A DNA stretch of 64,000 bases. It comes from Tanypteryx hageni (Eukaryota > Arthropoda > Insecta > Odonata > Petaluridae). The position numbers and the translations under genes are program-made. The notes beneath the pieces are model-generated. The model made no database searches. It was not told the origin of the DNA and saw only the letters and a program-made list of their open reading frames with translations. The stretch covers positions 37,034,564-37,098,563 of the forward strand of contig CM054117.1 of NCBI GenBank assembly GCA_028673005.1. Direction: 5' to 3'. Shown here piece after piece: positions 1 to 13,700 of the stretch (position 1 is its first letter; each line of letters starts with the position of its first letter).

Positions 1-2203
1 AGAAGAGTCTATATATAATAGATATCGAATCTTCCCTTATTATATGAAAGTAACCATTTAATATCGCTACTAAACTCAAATAAAGCTAACATAGGATAAA
101 TGTTGTCCTGGAGTCGCAAATGTCGGGAGGTAGAAATGAATTATGTCCAAAAATGAAGAGAGACAAAGCGTTCTTTTCCTTGAGGTAGGTATGCGAGTGA
201 ATATTAGATGGGAAAGGAAGAGAATAAAGTAAAAACGAAAGGGAGACAAGAATCCGCCATGAAATTCTAAACCTCTTCTCCACATCCGCCTCCCCTTCCC
301 CCTCTCTCACTTACGCTCTCTCTCTCTCTCCCACCCTTGGAAAATGGCAGTTCCCTAAACCGACTTTTATTTTCGTTTCATTCCTTCTCGGCTCGGAAGA
401 AGTTAATGATAACCGGGGAAGACGCGGGGTGTGTATCGCTTTGTGACATTTCATCTTTTATTTTCGGTCGTTTTCTGTTCCCTCTTCGCCTCTCACTCGC
501 TTAACCCTCAGAGCCCGTGTCTTCTCGTGGGGGAGGGGGGATGCGATGAAAATGCGACGTCGCCTTGTTAGAAGGCTTAAGAGGGGAGGGGAGGGGGGGG
601 GGGCGGAATTCCTCGCAGAGGAGAAGTATCTCATGTATTATTCCGCATTCGACGCCGTCGCTGCCGCCCTTATCACTAACACATCCAAACGAATTATTTA
701 TAATAAAAAGTAGAGACCAAAATTTACTGTAGTCTTTTAGCATCAATGTCGTTCGACATACTTTTCCGGAAAACTTGGAAAAAGGTCATACACCATTAAT
801 TAAACTAAGACGCGTAGAATCGAATGACTTAGTTCTTTTTTTAAATATACATTTTGAGGCTTTTGTGTTGCCCCAGTAAATTTTGATGGTAGAGGATGAA
901 GGCCGAGGGTATTATTTCGTGATATGCCAAGAGTTAATTTTTAACTTAATTTCTGAAAAGATATTACGCAATAACTCATATTCAAAAACGGAAAGTGAAA
1001 AAGTGAACGTAGGATAATTACAAAACATTTCAAATTCGATTTCAGTAACACACAGGAAAGGGAAAAGAAACGAAACGAAATATATCAAGAGAATATTATC
1101 CGATACGGCTATCTTAAACGAACGCAGAATTCCGAAATCAAATTTAATTCAAGACAGCTTCCCGTTTATAGCTGTCAGTCGGTTAATGTTAATAATTAAA
1201 TATATCTAAATGTAATCCCATTAAGCGATATCAACTTAATATCCCAGTTCCAGGAAGATTCATTATCATTCTGAAATATTAAGGTTGTTTTCTCCGCTGC
1301 CAGAACGAATACCCACAAATTACGCCATCCGCAACCGAATTTACCGAGTTAACATTTGCTAAATATAGTAAACGGACGGACGTACAAGGAGGACACGAGG
1401 AGACAGATTTTTACACGACTGGGAACGTGATGTATTTAATATCCGATTTCTTCGATAGCAATATTAGCAGAGGGAGACGGTAAAACCACGCGCGGTTCCC
1501 AATGAAAAAAATTAATAAAAACTCCGCATCAAATATCCTCGAAAAAACATTTTTCGCGAACGTCAACCTAGAGATCCTCTCTCTCGCCCACTCCAAAATC
1601 CACATGAGCCCACACACACTCTAGCTCTTCCCACTCCATTCTTTCAATTCCAAACTTTTTCCATTTATTATCCTGTCCTCCACCCGCCTGCAAAAAAAAA
1701 TAACTCCACCCACTCCTGCGACGTAGAGAGCCATCTCCTAAACCCCTAGCATTCCCTCCACGCGTGCACGCGATGTTTCCACCGTCCTCATCCCACCCGC
1801 ATGGCACGCTTCCTTTATCTCTTCCTCCAACTCCTCTTCCCAACACTCGATCGACCTTTCCATCTCCATTCGATGCCAGTTTCCCCGTTTTCACTGCATC
1901 TGTATCTGAGACTCCATTCATCTCCTTCCCCCCTCCACCTCCTCCTCTCCGCCGCACCCTCAGCCTTATGGACGCCTCAAACCGCTATACGAGCGACATT
2001 AAAATCACAACCGTAGAAAAGGAAGAGTCGAAAGAAAAAATGAATGGGGAGATAAGTTCCTCCTCCCGGCCGCCGCTTGGGCGTGTGTAATAAGGTGGAT
2101 AGATCCCCGCGTGAAAAGCATTGTTATGGAGTCGAAAAACGCGGCTTTCGATGAACGGTTGGATTTCCTTTCAATTTTTTTGAAATATTGCGTCTCTCAC
2201 TTC

Positions 2204-2204
<1 letters not shown>
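1..2204. other. Unannotated intergenic or intronic sequence
   Basis: No recognisable gene. The sequence is AT-rich and unique-looking, with an 11-bp G run at 593-603 and a pyrimidine-rich block at about 1600-1960. Open frames on both strands of that block encode only low-complexity Ser/Pro/Leu or Gly/Arg-rich peptides, so I do not call them genes. Confidence 0.6.

Positions 2205-2249
<45 letters not shown>
2205..2249. repeat. (TC)n microsatellite
   Basis: A perfect TC dinucleotide run of about 45 bp, continuing as an imperfect CT-rich tract to about 2276. The frame across it gives a Leu-Ser repeat, which is an artefact of the microsatellite. Confidence 0.97.
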
Positions 2250-2254
<5 letters not shown>

Positions 2255-2276
2255 ACTATTTCTCTCTCTCTCTTCC

Positions 2277-5200
2277 ACTTCTAGATCGAGAATGTACTTC
2301 CTTTATTATCCTCTCCACGAAGGTTATTCGACGGAAGCCATGGGAGAAAAATGTTCTCAAAGTTAGAAGTATTGGGTATAAAGAGTGTGTTGGCAAATGT
2401 TGGGTTTTGAATATCTATAACCGATGACTTCATCTGCGCTCCCATAAATCACGACTCCCGTCATGAATTTACCTGGCGAAATATGGAGGTATGAACGAAC
2501 ATTCGATATCGTCGTGATGCCTCGATTTATGGTCGCTCGTAAACATGCGGCGGTTCCGCGGTTCTAAGAACATTTTTAGGACAAATCCATTAACACAAAC
2601 TGAAGTTTTCTAATTACTTTTACATTGCAATGTAACGTTAACAACTCAAGAGGATTGTTTTATTTTCTAACGTTTTATCATCGGAATCGACACATACATA
2701 TCAAATTTGGTTGATGAAAAAACTAGGCCTTAGCGAAAATTTAATCGTAAACTCGTCAAAATATATCCAATGAAGACGTAAACATACGCACCCGATAAAT
2801 TAAAATAGACCCTAGGACTAAGAATTATTATGGTCCACCAATATTTTAGAAGCAAAATTTTAATGAATGCGAGACCATTCCAGATTATGGGAATCTTCGT
2901 AGCATCAAATTCGTATTCCTTACTTCTCCAGCGAAGTTTATTTCTCAAAATTTTACGCGAGTTTAAAGAAGAGATTACGCAGAAAAAAATTAGAACGCAA
3001 TAAAAGAGCGACTTCCTTGGAAATTTAATCGTCTTCCCTCGAGTCGACAGCGAAAACTCCAGGAGCCGTGGGCCACGAGGGAGTCAGGTTGGTCAGACGC
3101 TCCACCTCCGCTAATTTCTTCTGTCCCTCGAAAACGAACTAATCTCTAACCATCAAGATTCTAACAATGTCCCTCCACTAAGATTCTTTCTTCTATACAA
3201 ATGAAAACGTACAGCCGAGAGGCCCTAATGGTCCCCAACACTTACTGGAAAACTGCTCAGACGGCTTCTACTCGAAGTTAGAAAGAGACGATTGAATCTT
3301 CGTTATATTCGAAAGTTTTAACTAAACTAAAGCTTAAGAACCTAGAAAAGCAGAAGCTGTAAGTAAAATTATTTTGCGTAAATACCGCGTATGAAATTAA
3401 TCAAAACTTATAAAATTCTCAATTAACGAACTGCAAAATACTTTTTTAAAAACCTGCTATGTAAATAACTCATTAAACTTTAAAGAAGTGTTTTTCAAAC
3501 TAATCAATTTTCTTCAGAGAGCAAATTTTCAATAGTATTTTTGTTTCTAAGTCACTTGAGAATTTAACGAATATTGCTAATTTCTCTAAGAAAATTTAAG
3601 ATAGAAACATTCTTACTTTCAAAGTAAAATAATGATACTGCTCCATGAACTGCGAGTTCAATGCAATTTGAGCATGCCAAACATAATTAATAATACATAA
3701 AACACGGCAAAGGCGCCTTATCAAAGGCTAGATCCCCTTTGATAAATCAAACTCCATTAACGCAGTGTTCAATCAACGGACACGCCTGACAACATTCCGA
3801 CGCTTCCGCGATTCTGTGCACGTAAACAAAACATGCGCACACAACTCGAAAAGCAAACCGAACGACGTCGGAAGAGAAGCGAGCAGTCTAGCTAAAAAGC
3901 CGTATCAAAGAACCAATCGCTGAGACAATATTTAAACTATTCCGCAAACTCCAAGGAAAATAAAATACCGCCAAGAAAGATTAACATCTCCAGAAATAGA
4001 GAGAGAATGTGCTGCTGGTAATGTAAGAAGAGAAGACACATACTGAGATGGGGCGAGGCAAAAAAACCATCTTTCCTTCCTCCCCTCCCCCCTTATCCCG
4101 CAAAATGTCAGGAAATTCGGGAGAGTAAACGTTTCCCGAAAGGCCACGAGCATCGATAAACAACCAAAAAACTTTCTGAGAGCGAGAAAGTTTTGACGGA
4201 TCGACATTCTTCTCCAGACCAACAAAAAGCTTCCGGAAAAAAACGTCCGAAAAATTTATAGTGAAAATTCCAATTCGCGATCTATCTTTCGGAAGACTGT
4301 GGCACGTTCCTTATTCCTTCCGGAAAAAATATCGCAAGTGACAATAGCGAAATACAAAGTCCGATTCGAAGCACGCGAGTCTCACCTGAATGAGAGAAAC
4401 GTCGGCCGAATGCCAATTGCGATCTCTTTTGGTGGTTGAGGCGAGGCCGATTGAGCAGAATGGACAAGGAAGATGGCCGATTTTTGAACGCTAGGAATTT
4501 TCGAGCACTTGCGGGCAAGATAAAGGCAAGCGATGCAAAGTATGCGCGCGTGTGCACACTTGTGAGAGCCGGGGAGAAATAGAGAGGGGAGAGAGACGGA
4601 GAGAGGGAGACAAGACGTGAGAGTGGGAGATAAGGGAGGAGGATTTATAAGGAGGAGACGTCGGCATTCATCACCGGGAGAATTTGTCAGAGAGACCGAC
4701 TTCATCAGAAATCAATCGAAAGGAGAAATGCGACGCATTTGAGGCGAGCGTGGTACTGAGAGGTGTGGTAAGAAATGGGTTGGGAGATGAGGAAAAATTA
4801 AAGAAAAAGGCCAAAATATTTCTAACTCTGATAATGGAGTAATTATCGTGTGCCGGATGGATATTGACATTTTAGATAGATATTTTATTTGCGAAACCCT
4901 CGGTAGACATAAATTAATCAATAACGAATTCGCGTTAACTATAATAAAAACTAGTTTAATTGTAGAAGGAATGGCTGAGAATTTTTAAATGGTTGCAGAA
5001 ATGCGAGGGACGAACTTTGAATCAATGAAATGAAAGAAAAAAAATTTTTGAAACGATTGCAGAAAGGGGGAGGAAATTTAAATCAATGAAGGACAATCGG
5101 TTTATTTTAGTTGCCAAAGTAATGGCACCCAGCATTCATCACCAAGTACACTTGCTAATATCACACCGACTTTAATCTCAATTACGTAACAAAATCAATG

Positions 5201-5300
5201 AATGAAAATCCTGTACCGGAACGCAATTCATTCACGCGACCATCACCAACGTAAAATATATCTCATATACCTCAGTTCCGTGGCACATAAGACGAACCCA
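2277..5300. other. Unannotated AT-rich sequence
   Basis: I see no gene, RNA or mobile element here. A short GA-rich patch lies at about 4565-4650. The overlapping minus-strand frames at 4282-4705 have no recognisable domain. Confidence 0.55.
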
Positions 5301-5309
5301 AAAACCTGG

Positions 5310-6235
5310 ATGCGGGGAAGGGCGAAATAAACCGTGAGACGAAGCGACGAGATAGAAAAATCTGGAGAGGATATAGGAAGGTTGAGAATCTGGAACGAAA
5401 AAGAAGGCAAGCCAACGCCACTTGATCTTCCAGGTTTCCGTGCATTTGAGGGGATCGCATTTATCAAGGGAGCCGAGAAAGTGAGGATGATGGGGCGGGG
5501 TGACAGGATGAGGCAGCGTGAGAAAGGACTTCGGAGGGGATGGGCCGGAAGAAAAAATAGGATAAAGGGGAGCTGTCCTGTGTATGACAAGCGGGGCGAG
5601 GAAGAGAGATAGAGGGGGACGATATAGGGGGGAGAGGGAGAGAGAGACAGAGAGGGTGAGGGAAAGAGAGATGCGGCTCGTAGAGGACTAGCGATGTAAC
5701 AAAAGCAGATGCGCACGCTTCTCCGCGAAAATCCGTGAGGGCGCCTGCTAACACGCTCCTGTAAAGGTTATCCTCCCAAGGGGCACGCGGTATTCATTGT
5801 TGAGCGCGGACGTGAGAAATCGCGCGTCTTGAGTAAGAGAAACGAGATTCGAGCGTGGAGAGAGGCAGAGCGAGAGAGAGAGGGAGGAATCGAGGAGGAA
5901 CGCCGTATAAGAGAAAGAGGATGAGTTGATGGAGAGAAAAAGAGAGAGAGCGAGGGAGGAGCAGGTGTGGAAGATAAGAGGCGGGAAATGGAGTGGGAAG
6001 AGTAAGAGTGATGGTGGTTGGGTTAATTCGAAAGAGTGAGATGAAGGTTGCGTAGTGCGGAGGGCTGCAGAAGGGGGAGGGAAGGGGGTAGGGATGGATG
6101 GAAAGTGGTTCTCTCACGGAAGGATGACGTAGAGAGGGAGTAAGAGAGAAGGGTGGAGCGGGAGAAAAGGGGTGGGAGTAGGAAAGATTGAGGCAATTTG
6201 AAGAAAGGGGCTTTAAGAGAGGAGTTAATCGTTGC
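5310..6235 (+). repeat. Purine-rich (GA) block, about 0.9 kb
   Basis: The top strand is overwhelmingly A and G, with scattered GAGAGA and GGAGGG runs but no fixed period. Minus-strand frames across it (5243-5754, 5794-6117) read as Ser/Pro/Leu/Phe-rich low complexity, as expected from CT codons. This is the longest of several such blocks in the window. Confidence 0.75.
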
Positions 6236-8930
6236 TCACTTTGTTTCGGCTCAATTTACGCCCCAGCTGCGAAACGACACCGGCAAAAGCGCATGCACGA
6301 GTTGAAATAAGCAAGCTGAGATTAAATGAGCGCATTTAAAAGAGAGACATACTCGAACGATCAAATTTTTAAGTCAACTAATTTCATCCGCGAATAAGCG
6401 TCTAATTTATACTCCTGTTTCCTAAAAGTGATAGATTTTATTCCGGGTGGAACAAGGACTCTATTATGCCCGACACAGGCATTAAAAATTTTATATTTCA
6501 ATTTTAGAAGCTAACAAAAACCATACTTCCTAAATTTTATTTTTTTTTCGGAAATGGTAAGCACATGTCCAACAATGAGAATAGGGAGAAAAATAACATC
6601 CAGGTAAAATCAATTAACCTTTACAATTCCATAACATTTGCCATGACATAATGATTCTGCGATTATACGAGAGAAAAATCAGCAACAAGAGATTTTGATT
6701 TATTTTCTACGTCGAAGATCACCAATGCATAAATACCAGGAAGTCAAAATCGTGTCAAAAATAATTACGCCATTCTCGAGAGTAAAAAATAAACGGGCGC
6801 ACAACGTCGACCATTCGAACCGACACGAGAGAAAAAAGTAAACAAGAGCGGACCCGGCCCATAACGGAGCGCACGAGGCCATAAAGAAGTACCAGACGGT
6901 GCTATTGGGAAAACGAGCCGCCGCCGAGAGGAAGCGCCATAAAAGGTAAGAAAAACACATGTTCGGTTTATTTTAGGAGCGCATAAAAATGCGAAGATGC
7001 ACATATACCAATAAAGAGAGAGCAGCAGAAGCGATGATGCTCAAACTCGAAGCCGTTAAAAACCGGGGGTATGCAGATTTTAGATTGACGACGGATATGA
7101 TTAACACCAGGTGTACGTTGAATTATTCCTGCAACGGACAAAGCTGTAATACATTACTGTGAGTAGTTTTGTATTTTTTAGGCTGATATTTCCAACGAAT
7201 TACAATTTACCGCTTTTACGATTAATTTCCTACGAAGAAAGGTGTGTTTTGTTGAAGCAGTATCCTTATATGTATAATAATTGTCAAGTGTTCGCCTGCC
7301 TGTCACAGCATATTCACCGACGGCGGCATAAGATACAGGGGCATACATTATCGCTATCGCAGAGAAATGGGGGAGTAAAGGAGAAAAGAATGGGATAAAG
7401 ACGGGAAGAGAGAGAGAGAGAGACTGGGAAGTTTTAATTTAGTTCTTTAGTCATGCCTACCCGTCATTTTTGGATAGTAAAACTTAAAAAGTTATATAAT
7501 CACCGATGAAAAATAACGTCGAAAATGCACAATGAGAGGCATCAAAAAATAGCGTAATTTATCGAAGAAAAGACAAATGTTCCTAAGGAACCACGCATTT
7601 AATCTATCGAAATCTGTCGGATAAGCTGTTCCGTAGTCAATTTTAACGAGTGAGGGAAAAAATGACGCGATAAAAAACGTATACGAGCTAAAAACGAATG
7701 CCAACGAAGAGACGGTTTACATGGGACTGAATATTCCCCATCTCTTTCTCCCTCTCACTCTCTCCCTTTCTCTCGCGAAGATATTCCCATCTATCACCCT
7801 CTCTCTCGCGAAGGTTATATCCCGATCCCAAATGGTGCGAAAGGAATCGCGCGCCGAGAGTCGACGCGAGCGATGCAGACACACTATCGGAGGATAGCCA
7901 TTTACGACGGGTCGTTAGCGAGAGAGAGATACACGTATATCCAGAATCCTTCGCGAAACTGTTTAACAGCAAATCAATGTCGCGGGAGAATTCCCAGGGG
8001 ATATTAAGAGGAACAATGGAGAATCGATGAAACGGGAAGCTTGATGTGAGTGCTACATGGACGTCGCTAAATGTTTGCGCGGAAACGGGAAGCAAACAAA
8101 CTTTGGTAGAAGCAAATTCGTAAACATACAAACAATAACTCGAATAACTTATTAAAAGCTATGCTTTCTCCAACATTAAACAGCGCCAACTTTTTTAAAG
8201 CACCTCATTACCCAATGATGATAATGATAAGTTAAAAACCGTATAATAAACCATAATAATCATATAGTTTCGTGAAGAAGCATTTCTTCCAGTCTTTTAT
8301 AAATTCTTTACTATTGAATAACACTTTCAAATTACCTTTACGATAAGGACTATGCTGTATTGTAGGGCACTCAACATAAACTCCAAACATTTCTTTATAC
8401 AACAGTACCAACAAGAAAAATTATTCCTTAAATGACGGTTTTAGTCATATAAATAAAATAGTCAGTCATTCCCACATGAACTTGTATATGTGTTTGTATA
8501 TGAAAACACACCTGGTTGAAGCAACTACAATCTCGCCCGCCAAATGTAAAAAAACATCCCCTGGAAAAAAACACGTTCATAACGAATTTTAAAAAATAAA
8601 CCCAGTCTCTTTTACGGCGAATGATTCTATCCATCAATCCAGACAACAAAAAACCTATCCCAGCGATAAGACCTAAAACAACACAAATTGAACTATCACG
8701 CATTCCGCGCTTTCCCCCTCTCACCCTACCATTTTTTGTTGCCCGAAAAACCTTATCTCTCCACTCCCCACCTTCTTAAGAGACCCGAAAAAACTGGAGA
8801 AAAATCCGACGGAAAACAAAACACGGGCTCCATCCTGTAGTAAAATATATAAGATAAGGACCGCAAAAGCCCCATGTTCGACCGGACCCACGGGAAACTA
8901 AACCCTACGAATGACGAGAAATAGCCAATC
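6236..8930. other. Unannotated sequence
   Basis: Mostly AT-rich and unique. A short CT patch with two TCTCTCGCGAAG copies lies at about 7735-7820. The 147-codon minus-strand frame at 7688-8131 owes part of its length to that patch, has no recognisable domain, and is not called. Confidence 0.55.
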
Positions 8931-9295
8931 AATCTGCATTAAGCAACGGACGATTTCCCTTCCCTCCTCCCCAACCAGTCACCTTCCTCCCATCCCCACC
9001 CACGCTTCCAAATCCGTCCCGGCAAACCCCTCGGTTTATCAGCGTCCCCGTAGCCATGCCAACTGCCATTCCTTCCACCGCCCTTCCTCTGCTTCCCTCC
9101 ACCCTCACTATCCGCCGCCCGCTATTTCTGGCAGCTCACTCCCCCACATCCCCGCTTCTTTCATATCGAAAAACCTCCCTTTCTCCCCATCCCGTAAGCA
9201 TCTATGGAAAAGGGGGAATGACGGAAAACAAACAAAAACTACTGCTTGCCTCCACCTCCTCCCTCTCTATCCAATCTTCCGACTACGTCAAATAA
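8930..9295 (-). repeat. Pyrimidine-rich (CT) block, switching to purine at about 9300
   Basis: The top strand is nearly all C and T to about 9290, then becomes GA-rich from about 9310 to 9400. The 166-codon plus-strand frame at 8911-9411 is Ser/Pro/His-rich, then Glu/Arg/Lys-rich, exactly following the composition switch. I treat it as non-coding. Confidence 0.65.
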
Positions 9296-9411
9296 TAACC
9301 CATCATTTGCGCAGGGAGAGTGAGGGAAAGGACGAGCTCGAGAAGGTTCTGGAGAAAGGAGAAAAAGACTGGTGTAGCAGGGGAGAGCGGGGGAAAAGGA
9401 ATTGTCTGTGA

Positions 9412-10659
9412 AGGTGAAATATTGACGAAGATGTGTGTGCCTGTGTATGTGTATCCAGGGCGCGTAAGGGGAGGAAAACGGTTTGACGGAATCTGTATTA
9501 TGAAGGGAACTAGGGAAAGGAATTTCCACTGTCAACTATCTGTCAAGTTAAAACAAACAGCCGGACTTGGACGGCGCGTGGGCTGTGTGGGAGGGAGATA
9601 AGGTATGGTTTCCACGGGATGTGGACGAAGGCTGAGTTGATAAGTAGATAGTTTTTCCTTTAGGCCGATTCCAAGAGGAATAAGACGAGAAAATGTCGTA
9701 GGCAAGAAGCTGCGATTGAAGATACGCACGTTTCGCGACGGCAACGACTCGGTTTAAGCCTTTTCAGAGAAGTGAAGTCGAGCTGACTAGAGAAATTTTC
9801 CTGGGAGATTAAGGGATTTATACCGCAATCGAGAACCACGGAGATACGGATGCGTTTCCATGTTCAATAATATCTTCTGTACACATATCGCCTTAGTTCC
9901 AACCGTTGACATAAACAATACAAAAAGTAACAAGGACGTGCATTTGCGACAAAAAAAGTCATTAATAAATTTATGTGAAGAGAACAAAAAAATGAACTGT
10001 CCCGTTACTACCGTAATCAATTTAACTGGTGCGCCTGCTTATAATTATCTATAGGTAATTGAAACTCGCCACGTATGCTGAAATGGTGTATAGTTTTCAT
10101 ATGGTTCGTCAGCAGATCATTGAGAGGATTAGTAAATTGCAACTATATTTCAAAGAAAACGGTACCTACGATATTTAGCAATATTTAGGCATATTCAAAA
10201 CATTCTAAAAACCTAATAAGAACACTGAAAACTCGGATATTAATCAAAAAGAGCATATTCAGACCAAAATTAACAAAAACATCAAACCAACTCGAAAAAT
10301 ATACCCGATTACACATGAAATCGGATTTTAGAACAATTTCCGTCGAATTTTATTAAATGCTCGTGTACTTAACATTTCCAGGATTCCATCCAATTGCAGA
10401 CTAACGCTCGTGAAAAAACATCGAAAAAACACTGTCTACGCTAATCTTGCAATGCCCAGGACAGAACACTCCCGCGAGTGCTGCGGAGACGAATGGCTCC
10501 AAGATGGGTAAAGGAAGGCTGAATCTGATTAACCAAAGGCACTTTGCCTGAAAAAAATCTTCCGCTCTCTCGATGGCACTTCGGGATGGAAAGAGGAGAA
10601 TGGAAGGCGAGGACCAAAACTGAGGACGGGCACACACTTCATACCAGAAATCCGAAATC
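9412..10659. other. Unannotated sequence
   Basis: I see no gene or repeat that I can name. Short frames here lack recognisable domains. Confidence 0.5.
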
Positions 10660-11115
10660 TTGGACAAAATGGAGTGGGAGATGGCGCGAGTTCACCTCCC
10701 TCCCTTCTTCACGCAGATTTACGTGAAATGTGCCCCATTACGACTGCGCGGAGGAGTAGGAGGGAGAAAAGGAAATACGAACCTGCAAATGCGAAAGGAA
10801 AGGGTGAGAGGGATGAAAAAAGAGGGAAGGAAGGCGAAAAACCATGAGAGAGAGGGGGGATGGGAGAGACGAAGGTAACTGGGAGGAAAACAGGAAGGAA
10901 GGAGGCAGAAACCTCTCCAGGATGTGGAAAACGATAGCGGAGGAAGGGGGGGAGAGAAAGAGGGAGGAGTGTAGAGAGTGGGAACTAGGGAAAGAATCCT
11001 GAGGGGGAAGAATGAAAGCGGCAAGGGGAGGATTGAGGAGGGAGATAAATAGAGGGAGATGAAGCGTAAAAAAAGAGCGCGGATAAAAAAAATAGGCGAG
11101 AGGCGTTTGAGAAAT
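10660..11115 (+). repeat. Purine-rich (GA) block
   Basis: The top strand is dominated by A and G, including several GGAGGG and GAGAGAG runs. Overlapping minus-strand frames (10719-11170) encode Ser/Pro/Phe/Leu low complexity. The GA bias continues more weakly to about 11650. Confidence 0.7.
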
Positions 11116-13687
11116 CACTCGCATCCGGGAGCCTAGAGTGCAAAGGGGCATAAGCGAACAATTGATTCATTTTCTACATCGGGAATGGAAAAAGAGAGGC
11201 AAAAAATGAATAAAGGACGATAAAGATTGGCGATAAAAATATAAATTATGGGTAGATATATGAAAAGTTAAGGTAAAATTATGTGTGTAAGATATACAAA
11301 CGTAATTAATTACACTCGCCTTTTCGCGTATACGGTTGTACTTTTAGCTCAAATGAGGATAAGGAAAATGGCGGGTTTACATAAAGATGGTATACGTTAT
11401 GTAAGTTTATAACGGGAAAGGGGAAGAGAGAAAGATAAAATTCAGCGAAGAGAGAGAGCGGAAATAAAAACGAGAACCGGGAATGTATAAATTTTCTTAT
11501 TGGCCAATAATGTGGAAACGACGGGATGAAAAATCGAACAGTTGAAGTACGAAACAAGATCGGCGCGTAGTGAGAGGGAGGGAAGAAAAAGTCTTTGGAG
11601 CGAGAGGAAAGCTGAAGCAGACGACAGAGGGGAAGGGCAAATAGAGAAAAATCGAACGAAAGATACTTTTTGAACGGGGAAAAATGCCGCCTTTCATTTT
11701 CTCCGAAATTAAAGGAGCGGCAAATAGTTGTCCAAAAAAACTCGGCGAAACTGCGAGTTTTACTTCAACAGGAAATGAAGATTTATTTTTCTCGAGATTT
11801 CATGACCCCCGCATTTTAAAAAAAAAACAAGTGAATACAAGCTGCAGCGAAAAAATTGTATTTCTGCGGATCAACGCCTATTTTACTTCGCAATATTAAT
11901 CGCACAAATTGATGGAGCTAGACGCGTAGGAGCATCAATCAGCATAAATATCTTTATAAGATACATTTGACCAAATTTCACGTAATGAAAATAAATGTCC
12001 TTCAGACTATACATATTATTAACTGACTTTGCTGATTTTTAAATTAGCCCAATGTCAGGCAACCTAGTTCATCTTTTTCAGATGTAAACTAGGAGGATTC
12101 AACGCACCTATTATAAGTATTAAAATATTATTTCCTCCCGATGTTTGAATAGATGCTAAGGAATATGCGTCAAAACCAAAGCACAGTAGCAAAAAGAATC
12201 GGTTGGAATTCTCCAAATTAAAAATCCCAAAATAAAAGTATATTAAAACGATATAAATTAACGAACATTTTAACCAGCTTATGGCATTGTGTGTGTTGCA
12301 TTGTATGATAACAGCCATTGAAAGACTGAAGTTTTTAACACAAGCAAACCACCTGGAAAAGTGCATTAGTTGCCACAGCGTTTCTACATTTTCTTCATAC
12401 ATTCTTCAGCCAAAAATAATGAAATTTATTCCACCCATATTGGCATCATTCAAACTCAATCTCCATCGAAAGTAGCTTTAAGAAGTAAAATCGAAGAAGA
12501 CTAATGCTTTTCGGAAGACAAATCGCTTCTGCAGCCATTCGATAATGACCCGAGACTAGAAGATGTACCAAATAACTCGAAAGGGAATTTGTCCCTTCCG
12601 AAGAATCTCTTTCCAACGATTCGATTGACGGCACAAAGCATTTCGGAACTATGCTTTATGATTGACCGACATGGAGGGAATTTTACGACGTATCGGAAAA
12701 ACATACAGCGCGCCAGAACTATTGGCAGAGTACCTCGAAAAAATAGCTAATACGTCACAACTGCGACATTTTGAGATATCGGATTTAACTCTCGAGACAA
12801 GGATAATAAGTCTTTCGAAGCAAGCGAAGGATAAATAACAAAAAATGTAAAATATCTAGCTAATAATCTTCCTATTCTGAAATACGTTGGTCATGCATGG
12901 AATAGTGCAGAAGAGTTAAGAATCACCGCAATGGAAATTTTAACATATTCAGTTATACAGCATCGATTAAAGGAGGAGTATTTCAAGATATATTGACCTA
13001 GAATTACAACTATATTCTATTCTCAGCGAGTATAGTAGGCTTGGCCTGTTAACGTGAGTACTTCCAACAGGAATCGCTTCATACGCACGACTTGAAATTT
13101 TTGTATGGAATGTAGTAATTGCAGGCTAAAATTACATGAAATTTTCATTATTTTCGATCAAAGTATAAAACACCACAAAACTGATAAAATATGTCAATAA
13201 ATGGAACATTTAAATTTCACATCGGTAGAGAATGATGGCGACTTATAAAAAACCATAAATATCGTAGACAGTCAAAGACGATTAGTACGTAAAAGGGTAC
13301 TTCATCTAAATCACTACTTCATCGCGGTGGTCGAACACTGTTGTTCACAGCAAGCACAATTTGTGCGGATGTTTTCAGCAAATTAGAAAAAAAAGACCTC
13401 CCAAATTCAGATCTGGTCTGATGGAAAGTGGCGCGGAAGGAAAGGAGGAAAACTTCCTAAATTTTTTAAATCCGAAGCCGATATTCTGGAAGCCATTTAT
13501 AATTGGCTACGGAGTAGAATGGCTTCTTCGCTAAGGTTGCCAAGAAGCCTTCGTAGAAAAGTTGCGGGATAAGAAGTGTTAACTAGAAACATAGAGCGAA
13601 AGAGGGGATCGCAACGGTAACCAGTTGAAGGATCCGAGGCGCTTAAACTGCCAATTATATCTACGCGTGCGAAGGTCGCCCAACAAT
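11116..13687. other. Unannotated sequence
   Basis: AT-rich, unique-looking DNA with no recognised gene. Minus-strand frames at 12064-12402 and 12446-12704 show no domain that I recognise. Confidence 0.5.
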
Positions 13688-13700
13688 TCGGACGAAAGTA

